Assembly (NCBI RefSeq): GCF_030680395.1
Contig: NZ_JAUXVR010000022.1
Span: 53,669-117,668, forward strand
Length of the DNA: 64,000 nt
Direction of reading: 5' to 3'
Source: Methylobacter sp.
GTDB lineage: Bacteria > Pseudomonadota > Gammaproteobacteria > Methylococcales > Methylomonadaceae
The notes under the pieces were generated by a model. It was not told where the DNA came from and made no database searches. It was given only the letters and a program-made list of their open reading frames with translations. Of this stretch, positions 8,639 through 17,201 are shown piece after piece (position 1 is the stretch's first letter; every line of letters begins with the position of its first letter). Made by a program: the position numbers and the translations under genes.

Positions 8639-9195
8639 TAAGAACAATCAGGCATATCATGCTGTGGGCCGCGTTAGCGGCCGGTTTAGCGGCTTTCGTT
8701 TACAGCGCCGCTATGTTGTACGGCATTCACAAAGACAATGACTTAATCCGGCAATTGATTTCGGGCAAGGATGTGGTCGTTAATAAAGTGATCAGCGGCA
8801 AGCCGGAACTGAGACTGGCGCGGGCCTTTTATTTCAAGCAAAAACACCGCTACGACGAGACCTTATCGACCCTGAGCCTGATTATGGACAAAGGCGACCG
8901 GAACTTCCAGGCCAAAGTCCGTTATAACCTCGGCAACCTGTACCTGGAACAAGCCATACAGCAGGCAAAAGCCATGAATATCAATGAAGCCATGCCCTTG
9001 GCAGGACTGGCGAAACAGGCCTACCGGCAGTCTTTGGCCTTAAACAGCGGCGACTGGGATGCCAAATACAACCTTGAAGTCGCCATGCGCCTATTGCCGG
9101 AAATGGACAGGGTCGACATGCCGGACGACGAACCCAAGAACCAGAAATCGCAGTTGTGGACGACAGTGCCGGGGTTTCCGCGTGGTTTGCCTTGA
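8635..9195 (+). CDS. mxaK: MxaK, membrane-anchored maturation protein
   Basis: MxaK is a 186-residue protein with one N-terminal membrane segment (about residues 7-27) and a helical periplasmic part. The spacing of RAFYFKQKHRYDETL and KVRYNLGNLYLEQA suggests TPR-like repeats. It overlaps mxaC by ATGA. In other methylotrophs mxaK loss impairs calcium insertion into methanol dehydrogenase. The identification rests on position between mxaC and mxaL and on this layout. Confidence 0.87.
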   Translation: MIRTIRHIMLWAALAAGLAAFVYSAAMLYGIHKDNDLIRQLISGKDVVVNKVISGKPELRLARAFYFKQKHRYDETLSTLSLIMDKGDRNFQAKVRYNLGNLYLEQAIQQAKAMNINEAMPLAGLAKQAYRQSLALNSGDWDAKYNLEVAMRLLPEMDRVDMPDDEPKNQKSQLWTTVPGFPRGLP

Positions 9196-9223
9196 GTTTA
9201 GATATTTTTACCGCGAAGACACC

Positions 9224-9305
9224 GTAGGAGCGGGCCGCGCCCGCGACATTCGAGCAGCGATTGCAGAATTGTAGCACTTTCATCGCGGGCGCGGCCCGCT
9301 CCTAC
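9224..9305. repeat. GTAGGAGCGGGCC inverted repeat, copy 1
   Basis: Perfect 23-base arms (9224-9246 and 9283-9305), starting GTAGGAGCGGGCCGCGCCCG, flank a 36-base loop. Related copies are at 19210 and 39072. Confidence 0.88.
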
Positions 9306-9387
9306 AACGCTTAACTTAATGTCAGTGACGCAGCGCGTGGGAACGCGGAAAAAAACGCCTTCCCGCCTGCTGAGAACATTGCGAGTT

Positions 9388-9420
9388 AGACCTTCCAGGT
9401 TTTTAAAACCTGGAAGGTCT
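9388..9420. repeat. AGACCTTCCAGGTTTT palindrome, copy 1
   Basis: AGACCTTCCAGGTTTT is followed almost at once by its reverse complement AAAACCTGGAAGGTCT. Other copies are at 59595 and 62368. Confidence 0.88.
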
Positions 9421-9471
9421 GCATATCGGCATGCAGCCAATAGAACAAGAAAACAATGAACCACACATTGC

Positions 9472-9582
9472 GCTAGTTCCCAAGCTCCTGCTTGGGGATT
9501 CAGTGGGGGAAGCTCCAGCTTCCCGTCTCGCGAAGCTGGAGCTTCGCATCTGGATTCCCAAGCAGGAGCTTGGGAACCAGCG
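9472..9582. repeat. GCTGGTTCCCAAGCT repeat, copy
   Basis: Outer arms GCTAGTTCCCAAGCTCCTGC and GCAGGAGCTTGGGAACCAGC enclose inner arms around GAAGCTCCAGCTTCC and GAAGCTGGAGCTTCG. The same architecture recurs at 47688 and 54726. Confidence 0.87.
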
Positions 9583-9611
9583 TAATACGAGACGCAGCGC
9601 GTCCAGCACTG

Positions 9612-9636
9612 CATTCCCACGCGGCGCGTGGGAATG
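9612..9636. repeat. CATTCCCACGC palindrome
   Basis: CATTCCCACGC and GCGTGGGAATG flank a three-base centre. This short palindrome family recurs at 26861, 49690, 54841 and 62475. Confidence 0.85.
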
Positions 9637-9651
9637 AGAAATGAGGAAACA

Positions 9652-10620
9652 ATGAAGCACACATTAAAAGATTATCGAATCGGGTGTTTACTGTCGGCGC
9701 TGATCGCCATGCTGGTACTGTTCATATACCCCAGTAAGCAACAAAAAATGCCAACCTATAACTACACCTTTATTATCGACATTACCCGCAGCATGAATGC
9801 AACCGACTACCAACAAGACAACCAAGCCGTCAGCCGCCTGAATTTTGTCAAACAAACCTTGCGCGAATTATTGCAAAAACTGCCTTGCGAATCCAAAGTC
9901 GGCCTGGGCCTGTTCACCGAAAGGCGTTCAACCCTGTTATTCGAACCGCTGGAAGTTTGTTCGGCTTACACTGAAATCGATACCGCCATCAGCAAGATCG
10001 ACTGGCGCATGGCCTGGGCGGCGGACAGCAATATTGCCAAAGGCTTGCTGAGCACACTGGAAATGCTGCAAAAAAGCGACAGTTCGGTGATCTTCATTAC
10101 CGACGGCCAGGAAGCCCCGCCTGTTAATCCCAATTACCAAGCCGATTTTTCCACGGTAAAGAGCCAAGCAAAAGGCATGATTATCGGCGTCGGCGGCTTG
10201 CAGGCTGTGCCTATCCCCAAGTTCGACAGTCAAGGCAAACAAACCGGGTTTTATGCCCAGGACGATGTACCGCACCGTTCTTCATTCGGGCAGTCGAATC
10301 TGGACCCGTCGCAAATCAAAGGCTACAACGCGCGCAATGCCCCATTCGGCAGCGAAGCCGCCACCGGCAACGAGCATTTAACCGCCTTGCACGAAACCTA
10401 TTTGAAAAAACTGGGCGCAGAATCCAGCTTAAGTTACGCCCGCTTAACCGACCTGCAAAACCTGAGCCGGGCATTACAAAACCCGAAACTGGCAACTGCA
10501 AAAGTTGTGCAGGCCGATATTCGCCGGCAACCGGCCTTATTGGCATTGCTGCTGTTAAGCCTGGTCTATCTGCCTAAAGCGTATAAATTTCGCCGATTTT
10601 TCGCTAAAGAGTGTCGTTAG
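9652..10620 (+). CDS. mxaL: MxaL, von Willebrand-domain protein
   Basis: MxaL is another membrane-anchored von Willebrand A protein of the mxa operon. The ATG at 9652 follows GAGG and gives 322 residues. A membrane segment covers about residues 11-27. The A domain begins with D43-I-T45-R-S47, so the MIDAS motif carries Thr at the second position where MxaS and MxaC have Ser. A second membrane segment (ALLALLLLSLVYLP) lies near the C-terminus. It is the last recognisable mxa gene; mxaD, mxaE and mxaH are not seen downstream. Confidence 0.9.
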   Translation: MKHTLKDYRIGCLLSALIAMLVLFIYPSKQQKMPTYNYTFIIDITRSMNATDYQQDNQAVSRLNFVKQTLRELLQKLPCESKVGLGLFTERRSTLLFEPLEVCSAYTEIDTAISKIDWRMAWAADSNIAKGLLSTLEMLQKSDSSVIFITDGQEAPPVNPNYQADFSTVKSQAKGMIIGVGGLQAVPIPKFDSQGKQTGFYAQDDVPHRSSFGQSNLDPSQIKGYNARNAPFGSEAATGNEHLTALHETYLKKLGAESSLSYARLTDLQNLSRALQNPKLATAKVVQADIRRQPALLALLLLSLVYLPKAYKFRRFFAKECR

Positions 10621-10678
10621 CTCCCAAGCTCCGGAACCAGCAACTACTATTAATTATCTATCATCTTGAGGACAGCTC

Positions 10679-11176
10679 ATGAACAAGCAAAACCTGCTAT
10701 CAACTCATAATCTTTTTACGTTACGTTTACTTTTGTCGCTGCTCGGGGCCTACCTTGGCCATACCTATCGGCATACAAGCCACGATTATTGGTTTGCGAT
10801 GATATTCGTGTTTACCTTTATCGCTATCGCTCCCGGCTATTATCAATTCAAACAGCATGGCGATAATTTCAAGGCGTTTATCAGTCGACTGCTGCATTGG
10901 GCCGGCGGCTTGTGTGCGGCCATTATCGTTTATGCCTACCACAGTTCAGGAAGAATCTTCCATGAAGAAGCCGGTTTGATAGTGCTGTTAATACTGGCAT
11001 TGACGACTTATCTGGACGGTATACCAAGAGGCTGGCGCTGTATTTTTGCAGGACTGTTTCTAGGCCTTATAGCCGTTTGTGTGGCTTATTTCGATAACTA
11101 TGTCTGGCAGCTTGCAGTATTGTCCATCGCGGCCATTGCCGTTAGCCACCATTGGAATTCAAATGTCATGAGCTGA
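10679..11176 (+). CDS. Small multi-spanning membrane protein, unknown
   Basis: The function is not recognised. The 165-residue product has about five hydrophobic segments (LFTLRLLLSLLGAYLG, IFVFTFIAIAPGYY, WAGGLCAAIIVYAY, LIVLLILALTTYL, FAGLFLGLIAVCVAYF) with short polar loops. GAGGACAGCTC precedes the ATG. It lies 58 bases after mxaL, with a fragment of the GCTGG/CCAGC repeat between, so it could be the last gene of the mxa transcript or start its own. It does not resemble the soluble periplasmic MxaD. Confidence 0.75.
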   Translation: MNKQNLLSTHNLFTLRLLLSLLGAYLGHTYRHTSHDYWFAMIFVFTFIAIAPGYYQFKQHGDNFKAFISRLLHWAGGLCAAIIVYAYHSSGRIFHEEAGLIVLLILALTTYLDGIPRGWRCIFAGLFLGLIAVCVAYFDNYVWQLAVLSIAAIAVSHHWNSNVMS

Positions 11177-11205
11177 CCCGTTCATGTATTTTTTTAGAGA
11201 AAACC

Positions 11206-11411
11206 ATGAAAACAACAACCCTCGCCCGTGCATTAGTCGATGGTCTTGTAACATCAGCCTCCGGTTATGCGGCGAGCCATCTATAGATGGCTGTATCGCT
11301 GCCATACAAAAACCCGGCGAATACATTAAGTTGCAAAAGCCGAATGTAGCCGGAAAACCCTTTTATGACGTTGAACTACTGTTTTTTAAGTCGATACCGC
11401 CAGCTCTATAA
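11206..11411 (+). pseudogene. Possible frameshifted small gene remnant
   Basis: The ATG at 11206 opens a 26-codon frame (beginning MKTTTLARALVDGL, ending GYAASHL) closed by TAG at 11284. The downstream frame continues plausibly as DGCIAAIQKPGEYIKLQ and onward to 11411. Removing two bases at CTATAGAT would join the two into one short protein with a signal-like start. Its 3' end overlaps the end of the phosphopantetheinyl transferase gene on the other strand. The family is not recognised, and it may be chance. Confidence 0.3.
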
Positions 11412-12078
11412 GCCTGATTTCAACAATACCCTTATCGGTCACCAACGCGCTGCAAACATCCTGCCCCAAAGTTATATCCTGCACATGCCACGTTGACGCC
11501 TGTCCGTAGTCGGCAGGAACCCTTAAAAACTCAGACTGATTTTGAGGATTAATAACACAGCGATTCAACCCCAAGCCAATGCCGCGTCCCGTCGCTTTGA
11601 CGAAAGCTTCTTTGCGCGTCCAAAAGCGGTAAAACTCGGGTGTTTTTTGAGCTTCCGGCAGCTTGTGCCAGTAGGCGATTTCTTCTTCGGCAAAACATTT
11701 ATCGACCAGCCCAGCCAGACTGGTTCTCGGTTTGCAACATTCTATATCCACGCCTAGCTGACAGTTCCAGCCTAGCGCAATCACCATAACACTTGCCGAA
11801 TGGGACAGATTGAACACCAGCTCAGGCATATCGGCAAGATAGGGTTTGCCATGTTCGGTTTTTTTTATGTTTATCTGTTCCGGCGGCTGATTAAGCGTTT
11901 GGGCTAATATATTTCTTAAACGTCCATGCACTTCTACATAGCGTTTATGCAATAAGTCATTTTTTATTTTTTCGGCATGAGCGTGTTCGGCTGCATCGAG
12001 AACCCGCCAGTAGTTTTGGTAATGCGCGTTATCGGCGGCAATATTGCCGTGCCATATTTGAATTGTGTCAGTATTCAT
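11386..12078 (-). CDS. 4'-phosphopantetheinyl transferase, Sfp/AcpT type
   Basis: This enzyme transfers phosphopantetheine from coenzyme A to carrier proteins of fatty acid, polyketide or peptide synthesis. The ATG at 12078, with GGAG ten bases upstream, gives 230 residues; the longer frame to 12144 runs through a repeat fragment. The Mg-binding pair D111 and E113 in GVDIECCKP and the WTRKEAFVK motif (153-161) are intact, as is NLSHSASVMVIAL near residue 90. No synthase gene is adjacent. It converges with the mxa region. Confidence 0.93.
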   Translation of the reverse strand: MNTDTIQIWHGNIAADNAHYQNYWRVLDAAEHAHAEKIKNDLLHKRYVEVHGRLRNILAQTLNQPPEQINIKKTEHGKPYLADMPELVFNLSHSASVMVIALGWNCQLGVDIECCKPRTSLAGLVDKCFAEEEIAYWHKLPEAQKTPEFYRFWTRKEAFVKATGRGIGLGLNRCVINPQNQSEFLRVPADYGQASTWHVQDITLGQDVCSALVTDKGIVEIRLIELAVST

Positions 12079-12156
12079 AATATTGGAACTCCAGTAAAAA
12101 CCCGTATTACCCTGAATGCCAAGCTGGAGCTTGGGATCCAGCACAATTTCCGTCCC

Positions 12157-13830
12157 TTAATCCCCAACAACAGCTCGTCCTTCGCCGCGACGATCGCTAG
12201 CCGCGGTCAATTGATGCGTGGTTTTATTCCACTGCACAGCCTGCATATCGCCATAGCTGTAACGCGCTTCTTTCAGCTGGTGTCCCATTGCCGCCAGACC
12301 GATAAGCTCATTGGCCGTCATTGCGCCTTTTTCATATTCAACCACATCCGGCATAAATTGATGATGAAAACGAGGCACTTGCACCCATGAGTCCGGCTCA
12401 TGGCCTTTGGCGAAATCCAGCGCGGCCAGCAGCACCATCGAAATAATACGGCTGCCGCCGGGCGTTCCCAACGCCGCAACGTTATAGCCATCATCAAGAA
12501 AAGTGGGCGCCATGCTGGATAGCATACGTTTGCCCGGCGCGATCGCATTGGCGACACCGCCTACCAACCCGTAACCGTTCATCGCACCCGGCAGGCCGGT
12601 AAAATCATCCATTTGATCGTTCAGCAATACGCCGGTCCCATCCGCTACCAAGCCCGCACCAAATGGAAAATTAATGCTGAGCGTTGCCGCAACCCGATTG
12701 CCGTCTTCGTCAATAATCGAAAAATGAGTGGTATTAATGCCTTCGGGTTGCGGTTGAATTTCGCCCGACAGCATCGCACTGGGCAATGCCTTGTCGGACC
12801 GCAAACTGCTACGCAATCCGGCCGCATAATCATCATTCAACAAGCGCCTGACCGGTATATCGATAAAGTCCGAGTCCCCCATATACAAGGTTCGGTCATG
12901 ATAAGCGCGACGCATGGCCTCGACGATAAGATGCTTTCGAGTCAGTTCATCAATCTGTTTTAAATCATAGCCGGACAGAATATTCAGCGATTCAATCAGC
13001 ACAATGCCGCCGGACGACGACGGCGCGGCGCTGGTGATTTTTATACCGCGATAACTGCCCTTTACCGGCTCCCGCTCTACAACCTGATACGCGGCAAGAT
13101 CCTGTTTTGTCCAGATGCCGCCCGCCTTGTTGACACCCGCCACCAGCTTATCGGCTATCTCGCCGCCATAAAACCCCTCCCGGCCCGACTCGGCCAGCTG
13201 CTTTAAGGTATTAGCCAAATCCGGTTGCCTGAGTATTGAGTAGGCTTTGGGAATATTATCGCCAGGCAGAAATATCCGCGCGGTCTGTGGATGTTTTTTT
13301 ATCACCTCAGCCCTGAACTTAAGCAGCTTCCGGTATCTTTCGCCGATTGCAAACCCGGTTTTGGCTGCCCTGATTGCCGGTTTCAGGCTTTCCGCCAGCG
13401 GCAAGCGCCCGTATTTTTCCGACAGATGCACCAGAGCCGCAGGCAGGCCGGGAATAGCGGCGGCTAACGCGCCATCAAGCGACAAGCGGGGAATCACCTT
13501 GCCCGCTCTATCCAGATACATCGCCTGATGAGCCGCTAACGGCGCTTTTTCGCGCCCATCGATCATGGTTTCAAAGCCGTCCTGCTCCCTGTGCAGCAAC
13601 CAGTAACCGCCGCCGCCCAGTCCTGAGCCGGAGGGTTCGACAACCGCCAATGTTGCGCTAACGGCCACCGCCGCATCGAAAACATTACCGCCTTTATCCA
13701 GGATTTCAAAACCGGCAGCGGTTGCCAAGGGATGAGCACTGGCAATTGCAGCTTTGGATTGATCTGCATAAACCTGCGCGCCCCCCAAAATAATCGTTAA
13801 AAAGACCGCCGCACAATATTTCTTTAACAT
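12157..13830 (-). CDS. ggt: Gamma-glutamyltransferase
   Basis: This periplasmic enzyme cleaves or transfers the gamma-glutamyl group of glutathione and related compounds. It has 557 residues with a signal peptide ending near residue 22 (QVYA). The proenzyme cleaves itself before the catalytic threonine, T367, in NTTHFSIIDEDG. The substrate loop PSSSGG and the motif GSGLGGGGYWLL near residue 70 are also present. The gene stands alone, 78 bases upstream of the phosphopantetheinyl transferase on the same strand. Confidence 0.95.
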   Translation of the reverse strand: MLKKYCAAVFLTIILGGAQVYADQSKAAIASAHPLATAAGFEILDKGGNVFDAAVAVSATLAVVEPSGSGLGGGGYWLLHREQDGFETMIDGREKAPLAAHQAMYLDRAGKVIPRLSLDGALAAAIPGLPAALVHLSEKYGRLPLAESLKPAIRAAKTGFAIGERYRKLLKFRAEVIKKHPQTARIFLPGDNIPKAYSILRQPDLANTLKQLAESGREGFYGGEIADKLVAGVNKAGGIWTKQDLAAYQVVEREPVKGSYRGIKITSAAPSSSGGIVLIESLNILSGYDLKQIDELTRKHLIVEAMRRAYHDRTLYMGDSDFIDIPVRRLLNDDYAAGLRSSLRSDKALPSAMLSGEIQPQPEGINTTHFSIIDEDGNRVAATLSINFPFGAGLVADGTGVLLNDQMDDFTGLPGAMNGYGLVGGVANAIAPGKRMLSSMAPTFLDDGYNVAALGTPGGSRIISMVLLAALDFAKGHEPDSWVQVPRFHHQFMPDVVEYEKGAMTANELIGLAAMGHQLKEARYSYGDMQAVQWNKTTHQLTAASDRRGEGRAVVGD

Positions 13831-14080
13831 CTTTTCCTCTGATCGAATTTACACTAAAAATGGTTTGGGTAATTAAACCACATTTACAAGAACGCACCAG
13901 CTTGATGCTCAGCTGATTTTTTTAGATTATCAATAAAATTATATTGTTAAATGAATTACTAGGTATTTACACCAATATTTTTTCTCGTTTTTCTATTTAG
14001 AATAATAGTGAGGTTGTTTGTTTTATATACAACTTAAAGAGCAACCCTTAACCATCACAATGAGCATAATGAGGTGAAAA

Positions 14081-14269
14081 ATGGCTAAAACCGCTAAAAA
14101 AGCTAAAGAAGAAATTTCAAATCCTGAAGAAGACTGCTCAACGATATGCCTTCCCGATCGTGATGCCAAAGTTGCTGAACTCGCCTATTACAAGGCTGAA
14201 AGTAGAGGATTTGCGCCAGGTTACGAGCTTGAAGACTGGTTTGAAGCCGAACAGGAATTTTTGCTGTAA
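14081..14269 (+). CDS. DUF2934 family small protein
   Basis: This is a 62-residue protein whose second half (AELAYYKAESRGFAPGYELEDWFEAEQEFL) is the short helical DUF2934 motif, often found next to stress genes. The first part is lysine and glutamate rich. GAGGTGAAA precedes the ATG. No molecular function is known for the family. It opens a cassette with two Hsp20 genes, HtpX and a second DUF2934-like gene, which suggests a stress-related role. Confidence 0.85.
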   Translation: MAKTAKKAKEEISNPEEDCSTICLPDRDAKVAELAYYKAESRGFAPGYELEDWFEAEQEFLL

Positions 14270-14347
14270 CGATACAGCCCGCTATAAGCCCTGATGCCCT
14301 GTTAGGCTAGCATTTTTAATAACTTAAACCTATTGCCGGAGAAATTC

Positions 14348-14839
14348 ATGTCCAATCAAGACGTAGAAAAAACAAAACAAGGTTCCGAATTAATGTCCAA
14401 ATCATCGGCCGGCGGTTTGATGTCATTTGATGAGTTTGATCACTTTTTTGATGATTTTCTCTCGCGCAGATGGCCCCGCTTGATGGATTGGAATGTGTCT
14501 ACCCTATCGGAAATGAACGTCCCAAGAGTCGATATTATCGACCACGATAATGCCATAGAAGTTCAGGCTGCATTGCCGGGCGTTAAGAAAGAAGATCTGG
14601 ATGTCTCAATTACCAACCAGACCGTTACCATTCGTTCTTGCACCAAAGAAGAAAAAAAGGAAGAGGAAAAAGGCAAGTTTTTTCGCCGCGAAATATCACG
14701 CGGCGAGTTTCAGCGCACCTTGTCTTTACCCGACAATGTCGATGGTGATCAGGCAAAAGCCTCGTTTAAAGATGGAATACTGACAATAAACATTCCAAAA
14801 ACCGAAAAAAGCAAACGTAAAAGCATCGAAATCCATTAG
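14348..14839 (+). CDS. Hsp20/alpha-crystallin small heat-shock protein
   Basis: Small heat-shock proteins bind unfolding proteins without ATP and hold them for refolding. The ATG at 14348 follows GGAG and gives 163 residues. The alpha-crystallin domain runs from about residue 55 (VPRVDIIDHDNAIEVQAALPG) through GEFQRTLSLPDNVDGDQ to ILTINIPK near the end. The N-terminal arm contains the WPRLMDW segment common in bacterial Hsp20. It is followed by a second, membrane-anchored Hsp20. Confidence 0.94.
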   Translation: MSNQDVEKTKQGSELMSKSSAGGLMSFDEFDHFFDDFLSRRWPRLMDWNVSTLSEMNVPRVDIIDHDNAIEVQAALPGVKKEDLDVSITNQTVTIRSCTKEEKKEEEKGKFFRREISRGEFQRTLSLPDNVDGDQAKASFKDGILTINIPKTEKSKRKSIEIH

Positions 14840-14950
14840 TCCGCGCCGCCAGGAATAAACTGTTTGAGCGGCAAGCAAAAACAGGTTATTCCGGCATCGC
14901 CACGAATGTCGACGCTTGCCGAATCGGCGATTTGCTCCGGAGAAAAGTAC

Positions 14951-15556
14951 ATGAAAAATGAAACCATTGCCGCTATAGCTGCGGTATTAGTGATTATTCT
15001 GGGAATACAGGCTTATACGATGTTTCGGCTGAATGACCGGCTTAATCAGCTGAGTGGGTTCTATAGTCAGACCGGGGAGGCTCAAACAAAAACATCGAAT
15101 CTCCCCAAACCAAATCCTCTCAAATCGGATGATGACTTCTTTAAGAACCGCACATGGGATCCTTATACGGAAATACAGCACATGCAAAGCGAAATGGAAC
15201 AGATGTTCGATGACTCATTTTCACGTTTTCATATGAAAACGCCTTCAGGCAGTTTAAGCAAAATGCCTGACGTGGATTTACAGGAAAAACCCGATTACTA
15301 CATTGTGACTGTCAATGCGCCCGGTGCCGATCAATCGTCAATAGACGTAAAACTGGAAGATCAGGTTTTGCGTATCTCAATTAAAACAGAACAGGCAAAG
15401 GATGAAACTGATGATAAAAACGGCCAATACCGGTATCGGGAACGTTTCGTCGGACAATTTCAACGCGCATTAACCTTGCCCGGACCTGCCGACGCGGCCA
15501 AAATGAAAACCGAATACCGCAACGGTGTGCTGACCATTACCATTCCAAAAGCGTAG
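14951..15556 (+). CDS. Membrane-anchored Hsp20-like protein
   Basis: This 201-residue protein joins an N-terminal membrane segment (residues 6-22, IAAIAAVLVIILGIQAY) to an alpha-crystallin domain (from about residue 105, PDVDLQEKPDYYIVTVNAPG, to GVLTITIPK at the C-terminus). The ATG at 14951 sits behind GGAG; an upstream in-frame ATG at 14864 lacks such a site. The linker contains paired acidic and aromatic residues. The layout suggests a chaperone tethered to the inner membrane, with the crystallin domain probably in the periplasm. HtpX next door fits an envelope stress role. Confidence 0.9.
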   Translation: MKNETIAAIAAVLVIILGIQAYTMFRLNDRLNQLSGFYSQTGEAQTKTSNLPKPNPLKSDDDFFKNRTWDPYTEIQHMQSEMEQMFDDSFSRFHMKTPSGSLSKMPDVDLQEKPDYYIVTVNAPGADQSSIDVKLEDQVLRISIKTEQAKDETDDKNGQYRYRERFVGQFQRALTLPGPADAAKMKTEYRNGVLTITIPKA

Positions 15557-15612
15557 TTCCAAGCTACTTTATTTAGTCACCCGACACTTCACTTGATATA
15601 GCAGGCTTAACA

Positions 15613-16491
15613 ATGATGCGAATTCTTCTTTTTCTGGCGACCAATGTCGCAATAATGGTTGTGATCAGTATTGTCTTTAGTTTTTTTGGCTTAACCGGGA
15701 CTTTAGACGCGCAAGGGATCGATATTGACCTTAACGCACTGCTGGTGGTATCGGCGATCATTGGCATGACCGGCTCGTTCATTTCACTGGTCATGTCAAA
15801 GTGGACTGCAAAACAAGCGATGGGCGTTCAAGTGATCGAACAACCGCAAAACCAGACCGAACAATGGTTGAATGCTATGGTAGCCAAACACGCTCAAAAA
15901 GCTGGCATCGGCATGCCGGAAGTAGGCATTTTTCAGGCTCCCGAGGCCAACGCCTTTGCTACCGGAATGAACAGAAACAGTGCCTTGGTAGCGGTCAGCA
16001 CCGGTTTACTGCAACACATGAATAAAGATGAAATTGAAGCCGTCCTCGGTCATGAAATCACCCATGTCGCCAATGGAGACATGGTAACAATGGCTTTGAT
16101 GCAGGGCGTGGTTAACACCTTTGTCTACTTTTTTGCCAGCATCATCGGCCATGTGGTTGACCGCGTTATTCTTCAAAACGAACGGGGGCATGGCATGGGC
16201 TATTTTATCGCCCAGATGGTGGCGCAAATTGCCTTGGGGTTTCTGGCCACCATGCTGGTCATGTGGTTCTCTCGTTATCGGGAATTTAAAGCAGATGCAG
16301 GCGGCGCCAATCTGGCCGGACGGGAAAAAATGATCGGTGCTCTGCGTGCCTTGCAACGTGAATATGAGCCGCAAGACCTGCCCGGACAATTGGCGGCTTT
16401 CGGCATTAACGGCAGTAGTACCGCACAAAAATTGTTTATGAGCCACCCGCCGTTGGAAGAGCGCATTGAGGCATTGCAAAATATGCGTTAA
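15613..16491 (+). CDS. htpX: HtpX, membrane zinc metalloprotease
   Basis: HtpX degrades misfolded inner-membrane proteins. It has 292 residues, with membrane segments near 5-25, 35-55, 160-180 and 195-215. The zinc site is H147-E148-I-T-H151, with E/D ligands expected further on in FKADAGG. The length and order match E. coli HtpX. It follows the two Hsp20 genes in the same direction with a 56-base gap, forming a stress cassette. Confidence 0.95.
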   Translation: MMRILLFLATNVAIMVVISIVFSFFGLTGTLDAQGIDIDLNALLVVSAIIGMTGSFISLVMSKWTAKQAMGVQVIEQPQNQTEQWLNAMVAKHAQKAGIGMPEVGIFQAPEANAFATGMNRNSALVAVSTGLLQHMNKDEIEAVLGHEITHVANGDMVTMALMQGVVNTFVYFFASIIGHVVDRVILQNERGHGMGYFIAQMVAQIALGFLATMLVMWFSRYREFKADAGGANLAGREKMIGALRALQREYEPQDLPGQLAAFGINGSSTAQKLFMSHPPLEERIEALQNMR

Positions 16492-16506
16492 AACAAAAGC
16501 CAGGCA

Positions 16507-16896
16507 ATGCTAAGCCATGCCGCAAAGCCTCTCAATCGGCATCGTTGGGTTTCAGAAGCGGCTTATTACATCGCACTGGCGAGAAAATTCGAGCCCGGCA
16601 AAGAATTAAACGACTGGTTAACCGCTGAAGTAGATTATTACAACATGCTGATAGCTCTCTATATGTCGATTTTGGAAGAAGACGGGCCGATGACGATTTT
16701 AGGCTTGCAACAGTTAGCAGGGTTTATCGGCATTCAAAACCCGGAGGATATTCTTTCAGAAATAGAACTGATAGGCGCAATTCAGAGCGCTACCGGTCAT
16801 AGTTCCTGCTTTCGTTCTGAAATTGATATGCTTTGCGAAGAAAGGGAATGTAAATGGAGAGCCGAGTGCCGAAAATTGATTTCTGTGTGGTATTAA
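16507..16896 (+). CDS. DUF2934-like protein with Cys-containing C-terminus
   Basis: This is a 129-residue protein. Residues 16-45 (VSEAAYYIALARKFEPGKELNDWLTAE) match the DUF2934 motif seen in the gene at 14081. The remainder is helical and ends with three cysteines (CEERECKWRAEC) that could bind metal or form disulfides. It starts 15 bases after htpX, so it is probably cotranscribed. The exact function is unknown. Confidence 0.75.
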   Translation: MLSHAAKPLNRHRWVSEAAYYIALARKFEPGKELNDWLTAEVDYYNMLIALYMSILEEDGPMTILGLQQLAGFIGIQNPEDILSEIELIGAIQSATGHSSCFRSEIDMLCEERECKWRAECRKLISVWY

Positions 16897-17201
16897 GAGG
16901 CTTTGCGTATCGCGCTGCGGGAGCCCGTCTATAATTCTCCCGCACGGGACCGTTTATCGACAGCAAAGCGGATTGCCTGTCGACGATCTTCCTACACCTT
17001 ACCGCATTTTAGCTTGACGGTTTCATTAGTGACAGCCAAGCGCTGAACCGGTAGCCTTCCCACAGTTGTTTGTATGCATCAAGCATTAAGTCAAGGTTAA
17101 GCTGCATCAGTTATATTGTTTGTACACTATTGCTGTTTCTATCCCTCATTTCGACTTTTACCTAAAGGGGAAATGGTCATTTAATTCAATCAGGAATATC
17201 T
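16897..17201. other. Intergenic region, no gene found
   Basis: These 305 bases hold no supported gene and no member of the repeat families. The right half is A+T rich and presumably holds the promoter of the next gene; AGGA before its ATG is the ribosome binding site. Confidence 0.5.

Larger units (their letters stand above)
9196..9651. other. Repeat cluster between mxaK and mxaL
   Basis: This 456-base gap interrupts an otherwise tightly overlapping operon. It is made almost wholly of four different palindromic elements (9224-9305, 9388-9420, 9472-9582, 9612-9636). No coding sequence is supported. The mxaL ribosome binding site (GAGG, about 7 bases before the ATG) lies immediately after the last element. 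Confidence 0.75.
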
